Assembly: GCF_042665195.1 (NCBI RefSeq)
Contig: NZ_JBHTBW010000052.1
Coordinates: 5,451-69,450 of the forward strand
Source of the DNA: Laceyella putida
GTDB lineage: Bacteria; Bacillota; Bacilli; Thermoactinomycetales; Thermoactinomycetaceae
Length of the DNA: 64,000 nucleotides
Direction of reading: 5' to 3'
A model generated the notes under the pieces. The model was not told the DNA's origin. It did no database searches and saw nothing but the letters and a program-made list of their open reading frames with translations. Shown in pieces: positions 1 to 7,557 of the stretch (its first letter is position 1; every line of letters starts with the position of its first letter). A program made the position numbers and the translations under genes.

Positions 1-2
1 AG

Positions 3-59
3 GGTGAAGCGCCACAAGAGATCGTTGCTTGTTCACCTGGGAGCAAACAGAATAAATGA
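3..59 (+). CDS. C-terminal end of a gene entering from the left edge
   Basis: An open frame runs from the window edge to a TGA at 57-59 and encodes about 18 residues ending in SPGSKQNK. A strong terminator hairpin follows 25 bases later, which fits the end of a plus-strand transcription unit. Too little is present to name the protein. Confidence 0.35.
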   Translation, partial: GEAPQEIVACSPGSKQNK

Positions 60-83
60 CTCATGGTACGCCTCCTTGACCCG

Positions 84-133
84 ATAAATAACCCCCACTC
101 AGCTTATTCTTATGCTGAATGGGGGTTATTTAT
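84..133. terminator. Bidirectional intrinsic terminator
   Basis: A 20-base stem with one mismatch (left arm starts ataaataaccccc, right arm ends gggggttatttat) has A/T runs on both sides. It lies between the end of the left-edge gene and the end of the convergent MocR gene, so it can serve both. Confidence 0.8.
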
Positions 134-203
134 GTCGGAAACAGTTCGCCTGTTTGGATTCATTAAGCTTGCCTTATCCTATCTAATCGGCTGTTCTCTA
201 TAT

Positions 204-1586
204 TTATACCCAATCAATCACTGAAGTTGTTTGAGGCGTTTTTTGGTGCAGCAAATGCTTCTCAGTGGCTTTGCCGATCAAGCGGATGCCGCTTTCGATC
301 TGCGCTTCGTTGGTGTGGATGATGCTGATTCTAATACCATTGTCTTTTGGAAATGTTTGCAGAAAACATAAATCTGTTGGCATCATAAGTACATTTTGTT
401 GTTTGAGAGCTGTTGTCAGATCCATTGCGGGAATTTGGTCAGGAAGGATGATTTGCGCAAAGATGCCACCTTCCGACACATTGACGTCGATTTCTGGAGG
501 AAGGAGGTGATTGCATGCGTTTCGTAATGCTTCCATACGTATCCGATAACGCTCACGCATATAAGCCGTGTGTCTGTAGAACATGCCGCAGTTCAAGTAA
601 ATTTCAAGGGCCGCTTGGGACAATACGGGCGAGCTCAAATCACAAGAAGCTTTAAAGAGTCGGAACGTTTCCATCAGTGATCTCGGCAAGACGGCCGCCG
701 CCAGTCTCAGGCCAGGTAGCATCACTTTGGAAAAGCTCTTGACATATATGGTGTGTGCGGATAAATCATAGCTGTAAATAGGGTCTGCTTTGGGATTTAT
801 TTCTAAATCAGCCAAATAATCATCTTCTACAATGTAAACATCATATTTCTCAGCCAACCGGGCGATTTGTTTTTTCTGTTCCTGATTGTAACTCGTTCCA
901 AGTGGATTATGGTAACGAGGGACTGTATAAAAAAACTTGATATGATTGCTGCGGAAATGTCGTTCTAGCTCTTCCAGATCAATGCCGTCCTTGGTACGCC
1001 TAATGCCGATGGCGGTAACCCCAAGGAGATTGATCGTTCGAAGCATACCATAATAGGTAGGCTGTTCCACAAGGATGGTGCTTTTGCCGTTTGGAAAAGG
1101 CATGACCGTCAGTAGATGAAGTGCTTGTTGCGATCCAGAAACAACACATATTTGCTCTGGTTTTGCAAACACTTGCGATCTAGCCAGGTGCTTCTCGAGT
1201 TCCATCCGAAGGGAAAAGAACCCCTGTGGGTCCGAATAAGAAAAAAGCTGGTCTTGATATAGCTCAATGGCACGGTTAAGACAGTGCTGAAAATCTTCAT
1301 ATGGCATAACATCCGGATCCGGTGAAGCGGAGGAAAAATCGATTAGTCCTGAAGGTTGGTGGTTGATAGTTGATGAACGAAGCACTGCAAAGTAACCGCT
1401 TTTGGGGACCGAATAGATAAGGTGGTCCTTCTCAAGTTCATCATAAGCGCGAATAGCCGTGTTTTTACTGCATGCGAATTGGTTGGATATTTCCCGTATG
1501 GATGGCAGCTTACCGCCAGCTTTGATCTTTCCAGAACGTATCTGATCTTGAATGAATCCCTTTATTATTTCGTATTTCTTGTCCAT
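204..1586 (-). CDS. MocR-family transcriptional regulator (GntR HTH fused to class I aminotransferase)
   Basis: 460 residues, the normal MocR length. Residues 1-70 form a GntR-type winged helix (KLPSIREISNQFACSKNTAIRAYDEL). From about 85 on there is a fold-type I aminotransferase domain with the YIVEDDY aspartate pair and the PLP lysine K287 in SFSKVMLPGLRLA. Such proteins usually sense PLP or an amine and control the divergent gene, here a GNAT acetyltransferase starting at 1708. A perfect palindrome sits 16 bases upstream of this start and is the likely operator, so autoregulation is probable. PdxR- and GabR-like functions are possible, but no pdxST or gabTD lies beside it, so the effector is unknown. 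Confidence 0.9.
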   Translation of the reverse strand: MDKKYEIIKGFIQDQIRSGKIKAGGKLPSIREISNQFACSKNTAIRAYDELEKDHLIYSVPKSGYFAVLRSSTINHQPSGLIDFSSASPDPDVMPYEDFQHCLNRAIELYQDQLFSYSDPQGFFSLRMELEKHLARSQVFAKPEQICVVSGSQQALHLLTVMPFPNGKSTILVEQPTYYGMLRTINLLGVTAIGIRRTKDGIDLEELERHFRSNHIKFFYTVPRYHNPLGTSYNQEQKKQIARLAEKYDVYIVEDDYLADLEINPKADPIYSYDLSAHTIYVKSFSKVMLPGLRLAAAVLPRSLMETFRLFKASCDLSSPVLSQAALEIYLNCGMFYRHTAYMRERYRIRMEALRNACNHLLPPEIDVNVSEGGIFAQIILPDQIPAMDLTTALKQQNVLMMPTDLCFLQTFPKDNGIRISIIHTNEAQIESGIRLIGKATEKHLLHQKTPQTTSVIDWV

Positions 1587-1601
1587 TGGATCTCCTTAAT
1601 A

Positions 1602-1633
1602 TTTCTTGATCTGTACGGGTACAGATCAAGAAA
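1602..1633. promoter_or_regulatory. Perfect 15+15 bp palindrome, probable MocR operator
   Basis: The left arm tttcttgatctgtac is repeated as its exact reverse complement after a 2-base gg spacer. Related half-site fragments (ctgtat, gatacag) recur nearer the GNAT start. The site lies in the MocR/GNAT divergent intergenic region. Binding by the MocR protein is inferred from position. Confidence 0.7.
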
Positions 1634-1707
1634 ATAAATGTTTTTAGATGAATCTGTATCGATTATACTAAAAAAATCAAAAACAATAACTATTTAGGGG
1701 GATACAG

Positions 1708-2136
1708 ATGGAGTGGCAGCATAAATGTTTACCATATCGTATCAGCGACTGCAAGGACTTGTTGGAGTTGGATGCCATTCATGCGCTATTGCAATCAAGC
1801 TATTGGGCCGCCGATCGAACAAGAGACCGGATTGAAAAGAGCATAGAAAATTCATTGTGTTTCGGTGTTTACAACGAATCGGAACAAGTCGGATTCATGC
1901 GGGTGGTTACAGATTACGCCACATTTTCGTGGATTTGTGATGTCATCATTCATCCGGACCATAGGGGAATAGGATTAGGTAAATGGTTGATGCAAATTCT
2001 GGTGGAGCATGAAGCCGTCCGCCATACCCTAATGATATTGGGCACCCGTGATGCTCACGGCCTTTACGAACAATATGGATTTGAACGAAGAGAAATGATG
2101 AGCAGACGGCCCGCAGAAAAAACCAAAAACATTTGA
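1708..2136 (+). CDS. GNAT-family N-acetyltransferase
   Basis: 142 residues with the GNAT acetyl-CoA loop VIIHPDHRGIGLGKWLM (about residues 87-103) and a C-terminal GLYEQYGFERR segment typical of the family. A GGGGGAT ribosome binding site lies just before the ATG. It is transcribed divergently from the MocR regulator and is its most likely target. The acetylated substrate (amine, amino acid or antibiotic) cannot be read from the sequence. Confidence 0.85.
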   Translation: MEWQHKCLPYRISDCKDLLELDAIHALLQSSYWAADRTRDRIEKSIENSLCFGVYNESEQVGFMRVVTDYATFSWICDVIIHPDHRGIGLGKWLMQILVEHEAVRHTLMILGTRDAHGLYEQYGFERREMMSRRPAEKTKNI

Positions 2137-2181
2137 TTCCAAACGAAAACTTAATAAAGCAAGGTTAAATTAGGGTAGATT

Positions 2182-2219
2182 CAACAAACACTCGTCCCTT
2201 GGGGTACGGGTGTTTGTTG
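2182..2219 (+). terminator. Hairpin after the GNAT gene
   Basis: Arms caacaaacactcgt and acgggtgtttgttg pair almost perfectly around a 10-base loop. It lies 45 bases after the GNAT stop codon. The U-run is weak, so factor-independent termination is likely but not certain. Confidence 0.55.
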
Positions 2220-2304
2220 GTTCTAACAAATTCTGAAAGACCCCGAGGAACTTTTTTAGAAATGTTTTTCTTAATCCTTCTACGGGTTAAAGACATCGAA
2301 TGTA

Positions 2305-2523
2305 TTAGGCCGGGGTTCTTACTCTTGCTGAAGGCAATACGGCTAAAATATTCTCTATCTTGAATACCCTAGTAGCATGTCGTGTGAAGCAGTAAGCCTT
2401 AACGCGTTCTCCGCTTATCTCTTTGAGCCTAACAGTCCTTTTTGTGAATTGCTCGTTTCGGTCCATATAAATGATGTCGACAAGAATGCCGGTATTCAGG
2501 TATCGTTTCAAGTCCTTCAACAT
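2305..2523 (-). CDS. Small conserved-looking basic protein (72 aa), WYL-like fold possible
   Basis: 72 residues, starting with ATG behind a GGGGTGG-type ribosome binding site. The pattern of short beta-prone segments (GILVDIIYMDRN, FTKRTVRLKEI, VKAYCFTRHATRVFKIENI) resembles the short WYL-type proteins of Bacillales in which an R-x-F-K-I-E-N-I stretch closes the domain. There is no helix-turn-helix. It stands alone between the GNAT terminator and a gene-poor stretch. Function unknown. Confidence 0.65.
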   Translation of the reverse strand: MLKDLKRYLNTGILVDIIYMDRNEQFTKRTVRLKEISGERVKAYCFTRHATRVFKIENILAVLPSARVRTPA

Positions 2524-2751
2524 GATACCACCCCAAACGCGAATGTATGTTTGTGTTTATTATACACGTTCGTAACCGAGAAAAGAACCGGTTATGCTTG
2601 CCGGGTACGCTGATGGCATTCTTTCATCTCTTTCTCTTCAATTCTTGAAGCATTAAGCTAATGATTTTACCGAAGTTTTCCGAGACTTGTTCTGTAAATA
2701 CTTCAAAGTTAGCCGGACCAGACAAATTGGTTTTTATTACAAACAAAATCT

Positions 2752-3045
2752 AAAACAAAAGCCATTAAAGTCATCCATGCAGAGGTTTTTATCTGGGATG
2801 ACTTACACCGGATGTACTTTTAGATCATCAATGCCCGTTATGAAACGAGATGGCCATTCTTATTCAGCACAAATGAGAATGCGTATACCTTGACTGGTAA
2901 ATCTGCTGGTCGCCACCAGTATGGTTGTTAGGTGTTTGACAGATCTTCAAAGTTGTCCAATGACATTGGTGATATAGAAATGGCCCATAACATTTCATAT
3001 TGGATCTTGGAAGAATTGTTCATAAGAAAGGACGAGACTAAATAA
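2752..3045 (+). pseudogene. Possible degraded coding remnant
   Basis: One frame reads like protein over about 98 codons (for example KVIHAEVFIWDD, NARYETRWPFLFSTNENAY) but contains two in-frame TAG stops, near 2833 and 2929, and has no start. It ends at TAA 3043-3045, just before repeat copy A. The family was not recognised. The rest of 2524-3087 shows no other gene. Confidence 0.25.
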
Positions 3046-3087
3046 CTCAACTTTTCTTATAAATAAGGTTGTGTTACGTTGACAATA

Positions 3088-3222
3088 TAGGGCGTGTCTG
3101 GCAAATCAAGTTGATCGATAGGAGGCGTCGGAAAAACCTTTTCCCGATGAGTGCCGAAGGACAAGTGAAGCGATTGGGAAAACGGTTTTGGATCCGCTGA
3201 CATATTTATCAGACAATCCCTA
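3088..3222 (+). repeat. TA-flanked 135-bp MITE-like repeat, type 1, copy A
   Basis: 135 bp including a TA at each end. The ends are imperfect inverted repeats beginning TAGGGCGTGTCTGGCAAAT and, from the other side, TAGGGATTGTCTGATAAAT. The interior carries a core (cggaaaaaccttttcccgat, then gggaaaacggttttgg) shared with copies B, D, E and F. Copy B is the same element in inverted orientation 1.1 kb away. No coding capacity. Confidence 0.85.
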
Positions 3223-3244
3223 GTGGGTGAAAGGATGTGAAATC

Positions 3245-4501
3245 ATGTATGAATTAAATCCGAATATTAATCACTTAGTGTGTCTCCGGTGTGAATCTAT
3301 ATTTAATTTATATGAACAAATAGATCACAATGGTTGTCCAAAATGCTTTCAAGATGGAACTCCATCCAACATTACCTTTAAATATAAAGAACAGAAACTT
3401 GAGTTGAATGAACATGAAAGAGGTCTCTTTCGATATCATACACTGCTACCATATTTAAGTTTTCCAACACTTGGGGAAGCAGATACGCCTCTTATTTGCT
3501 TAGATAACTTAGCTAAGGAATTGGGTATTCAATCTCTATGGTTAAAAAATGAAGGTCAAAATCCAACTGGATCTCATAAAGATCGAATGAGTCCACTTGT
3601 CGTTGCACATGCAATATCTACCAAGAAAATAGGTGTCATTGTATCATCAACTGGTAATGCTGGAGCTTCGATTGCAACATATGCAGCAAGAGGAGGAGTT
3701 AAATGTGTCATCTTTACTTCTCCAAATATTAACCCGATTTGGAAACAGGCAATGGAAAAAACAGGATCTAAGTTGGTTTATGATAAAACATATATTGCCG
3801 AACTAATAAATAGTAAGGAATGGTTTCCAGCAACTGATTTTTTTCATGCTGTAGGAAGTAATCCTTTTGGCTTACAAGGATATAAAACGATCTCTTATGA
3901 AATTATCGAAAAGAAAAAAGATGATATGCCGTCGAAGATTCTTATCCCTAGTTCTTCACGTGGAGATCTGCTTTGGGGAATATGGCAAGGGTTTATGGAA
4001 GCTCAGGAGATGGGGTATATAGCAAAAATACCCAAACTCATCGCTGTAGAGCCATTTCCAAGATTAAAAAAAGTATTAGATGGAGCAAACTACTTGAACT
4101 TCTTTGAAGGGGAAACTGTACGTACTCCTTCTTTAAGTGGTACAAGAGTAACCTATCAAGCTATAAAAGCGATTCAATATTTCGATAATGATGCCATATC
4201 ACCTCCAAATGATGAAGTAGAGTTGGAACAAGAACATTTGGCTAAACACGGAATCTATGTGGAACGATCATCAGCTATAACCCTAGGGGCATTAAAACAA
4301 CTCATCAAAGAAAAAAAGGTAACAGAAGAGGATAAAATACTTATTATTAATACTTCAAATGGATATAGGGTGTGTCTGATAAATATGTCGGCGGCTCCAA
4401 AACCATTTTCCCATTCGCTTCACTTGTCCTTCGGCACTCATCGGGAAAAGGTTTTTCCGCCGCCTCCTATCAATCAACTTGATTTGCCAGACATGCCCTA
4501 G
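3245..4501 (+). CDS. Threonine-synthase-like PLP enzyme (fold type II) with zinc ribbon, 3' end overwritten by a repeat
   Basis: The ATG at 3245 follows an AAAGGATG ribosome binding site. The N-terminus has a CxxC...CxxC zinc ribbon (CLRCESIF, CPKC), followed by a fold-type II PLP domain with the Schiff-base lysine in NPTGSHKDR and the SSTGNAGASIA phosphate loop. This layout is known from cysteate-synthase-like and threonine-synthase-like proteins. Codons after NTSNGY come from repeat copy B (4366-4500), so the last ~45 residues are not native. Removing the repeat with one TA restores an open frame to TAA 4566-4568. The gene is visibly AT-rich compared with its neighbours, has no thr or cys operon partner, and lies between inverted repeat copies, so it was probably acquired. 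Confidence 0.8.
   Translation: MYELNPNINHLVCLRCESIFNLYEQIDHNGCPKCFQDGTPSNITFKYKEQKLELNEHERGLFRYHTLLPYLSFPTLGEADTPLICLDNLAKELGIQSLWLKNEGQNPTGSHKDRMSPLVVAHAISTKKIGVIVSSTGNAGASIATYAARGGVKCVIFTSPNINPIWKQAMEKTGSKLVYDKTYIAELINSKEWFPATDFFHAVGSNPFGLQGYKTISYEIIEKKKDDMPSKILIPSSSRGDLLWGIWQGFMEAQEMGYIAKIPKLIAVEPFPRLKKVLDGANYLNFFEGETVRTPSLSGTRVTYQAIKAIQYFDNDAISPPNDEVELEQEHLAKHGIYVERSSAITLGALKQLIKEKKVTEEDKILIINTSNGYRVCLINMSAAPKPFSHSLHLSFGTHREKVFPPPPINQLDLPDMP
4366..4500 (-). repeat. TA-flanked 135-bp MITE-like repeat, type 1, copy B
   Basis: Same length and sequence as copy A but inverted. It begins TAGGGTGTGTCTGATAAAT and ends with the complement of CTAGGGCATGTCTGGC. It is inserted in the 3' part of the threonine-synthase-like gene, with TA on both sides as expected for a TA target duplication. 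It supplies a false C-terminus to that protein. Confidence 0.85.
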
Positions 4502-4771
4502 TCCAATCATTCCGGTTATTCTTGCAGCATTAACTGGTGAATTTGCTCTAAATGGTTTCATGTTCTAATACAACATAAGTCGTTCAACGGAAGATATCAA
4601 AAGTTTTTCCTTTGTTTCCTATGTTTCACAAATGCCTCTTTTCTCGACCGTTTAAATGGTCTATCATTAGAATGTATTAATTTGATTAATAACACTCTTA
4701 CAAATCATCTGAATTTGGTTTGAGTCCCGTTAGGAAGTGGGCGTGCAGAAAAGACGAAGAAACCTGAAGCA

Positions 4772-5086
4772 TTGGCGGTTGATGTGATGGGGGCGTTTGT
4801 CGCCAAAGCGGTTGAACGCTCCGTGCAACAAAGCTTGGGATTAATGAAGGAGGGGGAACGATTCGCCTGTCTCGGCCAAGCTTTGCAAGAAGAGCATAGA
4901 GCGCTGTTGGAAAACTATACTGGAATTGTGGCGCAAAAAACGATGCACTGGTTATTGTTTTTGTTATCTGAATCAGAGGACATTCATATGATGATTGATA
5001 CAAGACTGGGGGAGGTTAATCTCGGCAAGGTCAAGTCGTATCGTCAGTTACATGAGTGGCTCCATTCCGACAGCAAAACAAATTAG
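4772..5086 (+). CDS. Unrecognised protein, probably lacking its N-terminus
   Basis: The frame is open from 4724 to TAA 5084-5086 with TTG 4772 as the first usable start, but there is no good ribosome binding site. The protein is helical and charged (AFVAKAVERSVQQSLGLMKEG, ALQEEHRALLENYTGIV). No family recognised. It is codirectional with the lipid acyltransferase genes 110 bases downstream. The absence of a proper start and the nearby repeat suggest a truncated gene. The preceding 4569-4723 holds nothing identifiable. Confidence 0.4.
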   Translation: MAVDVMGAFVAKAVERSVQQSLGLMKEGERFACLGQALQEEHRALLENYTGIVAQKTMHWLLFLLSESEDIHMMIDTRLGEVNLGKVKSYRQLHEWLHSDSKTN

Positions 5087-5196
5087 CGGCTCTCTTTACA
5101 AACCATTAATGATCCATTCACTTATCCCTCTAAATTTACAAAAGATATTTACAATTATCCAACATTGGTTTGGTACAAAAGAGGAGAGCTGTGTTT

Positions 5197-5970
5197 ATGA
5201 AAAGAGGGGAAACCATGGACATGAAAACGAGTGCATTGATAGTCAAATTAGCAGAAACCGCCGAAGAACTCGAACAAGCTTTTCGTTTACGCTACCGAGT
5301 GTTTGTCGAAGAAGGACAACTCACTTCCCTTGTGAATGAGACGGGAATGGAAATGGATGAATACGATCAATTCTGTGACCACTTGATTGTGGTGGATACA
5401 GATCATGATAAAGTTGTCGGCACCTATCGCATGCTAGCAGGGGAGAAGGCAGTGGAAAACAATGGATTTTACTCCGAAACGGAATTCGATTTGACCGCCT
5501 TCGCTGATTTTAAAGCGGATTCGCTGGAAGTGGGGCGGAGCTGCATCGATCAGGCGTATCGCAACGGGCGCGCCATCCAATTGTTATGGGCGGGAATTGC
5601 CGATTATATCAAAGGGAGCGGGCATAAATATCTCGTCGGCTGTGTTAGTGTACCCATTCACGAAACACGAGAGATCAACGAGTTATACAGCATGTTGTGC
5701 ATTGAAGGAATCATTACGGATCGATACAACATCAAACCCCTTCCCAGTCATGTGATTCCTGGTCTGAAACGGTTAGGTGAAACCGAATTTAATATGCGTG
5801 AAGTCTACCGCAAGCTTCCGCCTCTATTAAAGGGATATAAGTGGTTGGGCGCTCAGATTGCCGGTGAGCCCATTTACGATCCCGCCTTTCGTTCGACTGA
5901 TTTTTTCGTCGTATTGGAAACGGCCAAAATGACAAAGAAATATCAACGCCGGTTTATGGGAGGCATGTAA
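5197..5970 (+). CDS. OlsB-like N-acyltransferase (GNAT/hemolysin-type, N-acyl amino acid synthase family)
   Basis: 257 residues from ATG 5197 (GAGGAG ribosome binding site 8 bases upstream); ATG 5215 is an alternative. The N-terminal AFRLRYRVFVEEGQL, the central LEVGRSCIDQAYRNGRAI and a late DFFVVLET segment follow the pattern of the family that includes ornithine N-acyltransferase OlsB and acyl-homoserine-lactone synthases, which transfer a 3-hydroxyacyl or acyl chain from ACP to an amino group. The next gene, 4 bases downstream, encodes a second acyltransferase, as in OlsB/OlsA systems that build amino-acid lipids. The amino acceptor is not predictable. Membrane-associated cytosolic action is inferred. 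Confidence 0.75.
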   Translation: MKRGETMDMKTSALIVKLAETAEELEQAFRLRYRVFVEEGQLTSLVNETGMEMDEYDQFCDHLIVVDTDHDKVVGTYRMLAGEKAVENNGFYSETEFDLTAFADFKADSLEVGRSCIDQAYRNGRAIQLLWAGIADYIKGSGHKYLVGCVSVPIHETREINELYSMLCIEGIITDRYNIKPLPSHVIPGLKRLGETEFNMREVYRKLPPLLKGYKWLGAQIAGEPIYDPAFRSTDFFVVLETAKMTKKYQRRFMGGM

Positions 5971-5974
5971 GGCC

Positions 5975-6889
5975 ATGTACGAGTGGATTGCTAAAATCAC
6001 CACGGACGAGAAAAGATTGAGTCAGTTGCAACGGTGGGTTAGTGTGATTCCCAGAACTGTATGCTATCCGTTTTTTTGCTTATTGGGCGATACGGTATAC
6101 GCTTTGGCCAAAAAAGAACGGACCCGGGTGTTGCGAAATATGCGCCAGCTTTTGCCTGATCAATCTGATCAAATGTTATCCCGCTATGGTAGGGAATATT
6201 TTCGTTCCGTCATTATTGCGCTCTATGAGATTCTGATCGATTCATCCAATCTACACAAATCCCTTGATTGGCGTTTTAAGGTAGAGGGAGAGGAAGTCCT
6301 GCAACAGGTATTGGAACAAGGGAGAGGGGCTATTTTGTTTACACCGCACTTAGGAAATTTTTTCTATTATTATTGGTATTTATCGATGAAATACCCTTGC
6401 TTAACCGTGGTAACGGCTCAAAGTGAAGAGATTCGGCCTTTCTACTTATTATTTCAACGATTGGGATGCGATGGGCTCGATTATGATGAAACGCCCCCTC
6501 TGTTAATGATGAAAAAGTTAACCTCCCATCTCAAGGACAATGGCGTTGTTTTCTTGTTGGGAGACTTTTACCGCCCGCAATTTCCGGAATCCGTTTTCTT
6601 CGGCAAGAAAACGCGAACACCCGGCGGAGCGGCGGTCTTATCTTTGGAGCAACAGATTCCGGTTGTCCCGTTTATGGGCTACCGCGATCGGCAGTTCCGA
6701 CACCGTCTCATCTTTGGGGAACCGATCCACCTTTATGAGAAATTTGATCGCAAGCAACGGATGGAAGCGATCAATTCGCTGAATGTAGAAATGGAAAAAA
6801 TGGTGAAAGATGCTCCTGGTCAATGGTTTTATTGGTTTAATGCGGATGAGCGATGGGAAAAAGAGGAGACATCATCAGAAGCATGTTAA
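5975..6889 (+). CDS. LpxL/HtrB-like lysophospholipid acyltransferase family protein
   Basis: 304 residues, about the family length. The block GAILFTPHLGNFFYYYWYL contains the HxxxxN/D-like acyltransferase motif with the histidine in TPHLGNF. GVVFLLGDFYRPQ and FFGKKTRTPGGAAVLSL match the second and third conserved blocks of the lauroyl-acyltransferase-like family. The ATG lies 4 bases after the OlsB-like stop with GGGAGG inside the upstream gene, so translation is probably coupled. Lipid A is absent in Gram-positives, so O-acylation of the product of the upstream gene is a reasonable inference. Confidence 0.75.
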   Translation: MYEWIAKITTDEKRLSQLQRWVSVIPRTVCYPFFCLLGDTVYALAKKERTRVLRNMRQLLPDQSDQMLSRYGREYFRSVIIALYEILIDSSNLHKSLDWRFKVEGEEVLQQVLEQGRGAILFTPHLGNFFYYYWYLSMKYPCLTVVTAQSEEIRPFYLLFQRLGCDGLDYDETPPLLMMKKLTSHLKDNGVVFLLGDFYRPQFPESVFFGKKTRTPGGAAVLSLEQQIPVVPFMGYRDRQFRHRLIFGEPIHLYEKFDRKQRMEAINSLNVEMEKMVKDAPGQWFYWFNADERWEKEETSSEAC

Positions 6890-6907
6890 CACAAAGGGGC
6901 GATACGG

Positions 6908-7390
6908 TTGACAGAAGCGATTTTATTTAGTTGGGTGGCACTCTATGGTTATCCCTTACTGTTCTTTATCTTGTTGCTTGGGATTATCGGGTTTCCGATA
7001 CCAGATGAAGCGGTGTTACTCTATGTTGGCACACTCATCGCAAAAGGGGCGCTCGCTCTGTTGCCCACTTTCCTTTTGTCTGTTGTCGCCGTATTGTCCG
7101 GTTCGTTAATCAACTATTATCTTGCTTCACTCGGCAAGCAAAAACTGTTTCCCGCTCGGCGCAAATGTCGTTACATGAACAAAAGGCGGGAACGCTCGAT
7201 TGATTTTGTGCGCAAGTATGGAGCTTGGGGGATCCCAGTTTCCTACTTTATCCCGGGTGTCCGGATGGGCGTCTCCTACAGCGCCGGAGCATTGAAAGTA
7301 AATGGTTACCAGTATCTCATCAGTTCCTTATGCGGGACGATCATTTGGGTTAGTGTTTATTTGTTTGTCGGATATGGGATTGGCAAGTAG
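6908..7390 (+). CDS. DedA-family membrane protein
   Basis: 160 residues with TTG start behind GGGGCG. It contains the DedA signature elements: GFPIPDEAVLLYVGTL near the N-terminus, a G[S/A]xxNYYL segment, and FARKYG-like SIDFVRKYGAWGIPVSYFIPGVRMGVSYSAGAL. DedA proteins act as lipid or undecaprenyl-phosphate carriers. It is slightly short. It is the third gene of the acyltransferase operon, suggesting a role in moving or balancing the lipid made there. Confidence 0.8.
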   Translation: MTEAILFSWVALYGYPLLFFILLLGIIGFPIPDEAVLLYVGTLIAKGALALLPTFLLSVVAVLSGSLINYYLASLGKQKLFPARRKCRYMNKRRERSIDFVRKYGAWGIPVSYFIPGVRMGVSYSAGALKVNGYQYLISSLCGTIIWVSVYLFVGYGIGK

Positions 7391-7488
7391 CTAGGAAGCT
7401 TCGTGTTGGAGCATTATTGAAAGTGAGCGAGAAGCTCGCCAATTCATTGGGCAATGATGACTTGAGACCCAGCGATCAGCCAAATATA

Positions 7489-7525
7489 GAGGTTGTTAAC
7501 CTTCTTTGTCAACAACCTCTTTTTT
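7489..7525. terminator. Intrinsic terminator of the lipid operon
   Basis: Arms gaggttgttaac and gtcaacaacctc form a 10-12 bp stem followed by six T. It separates the DedA gene from the convergent germination operon. Confidence 0.85.
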
Positions 7526-7557
7526 GCTGTTGCATGTAAAATGGAGATTCTCTCCAA

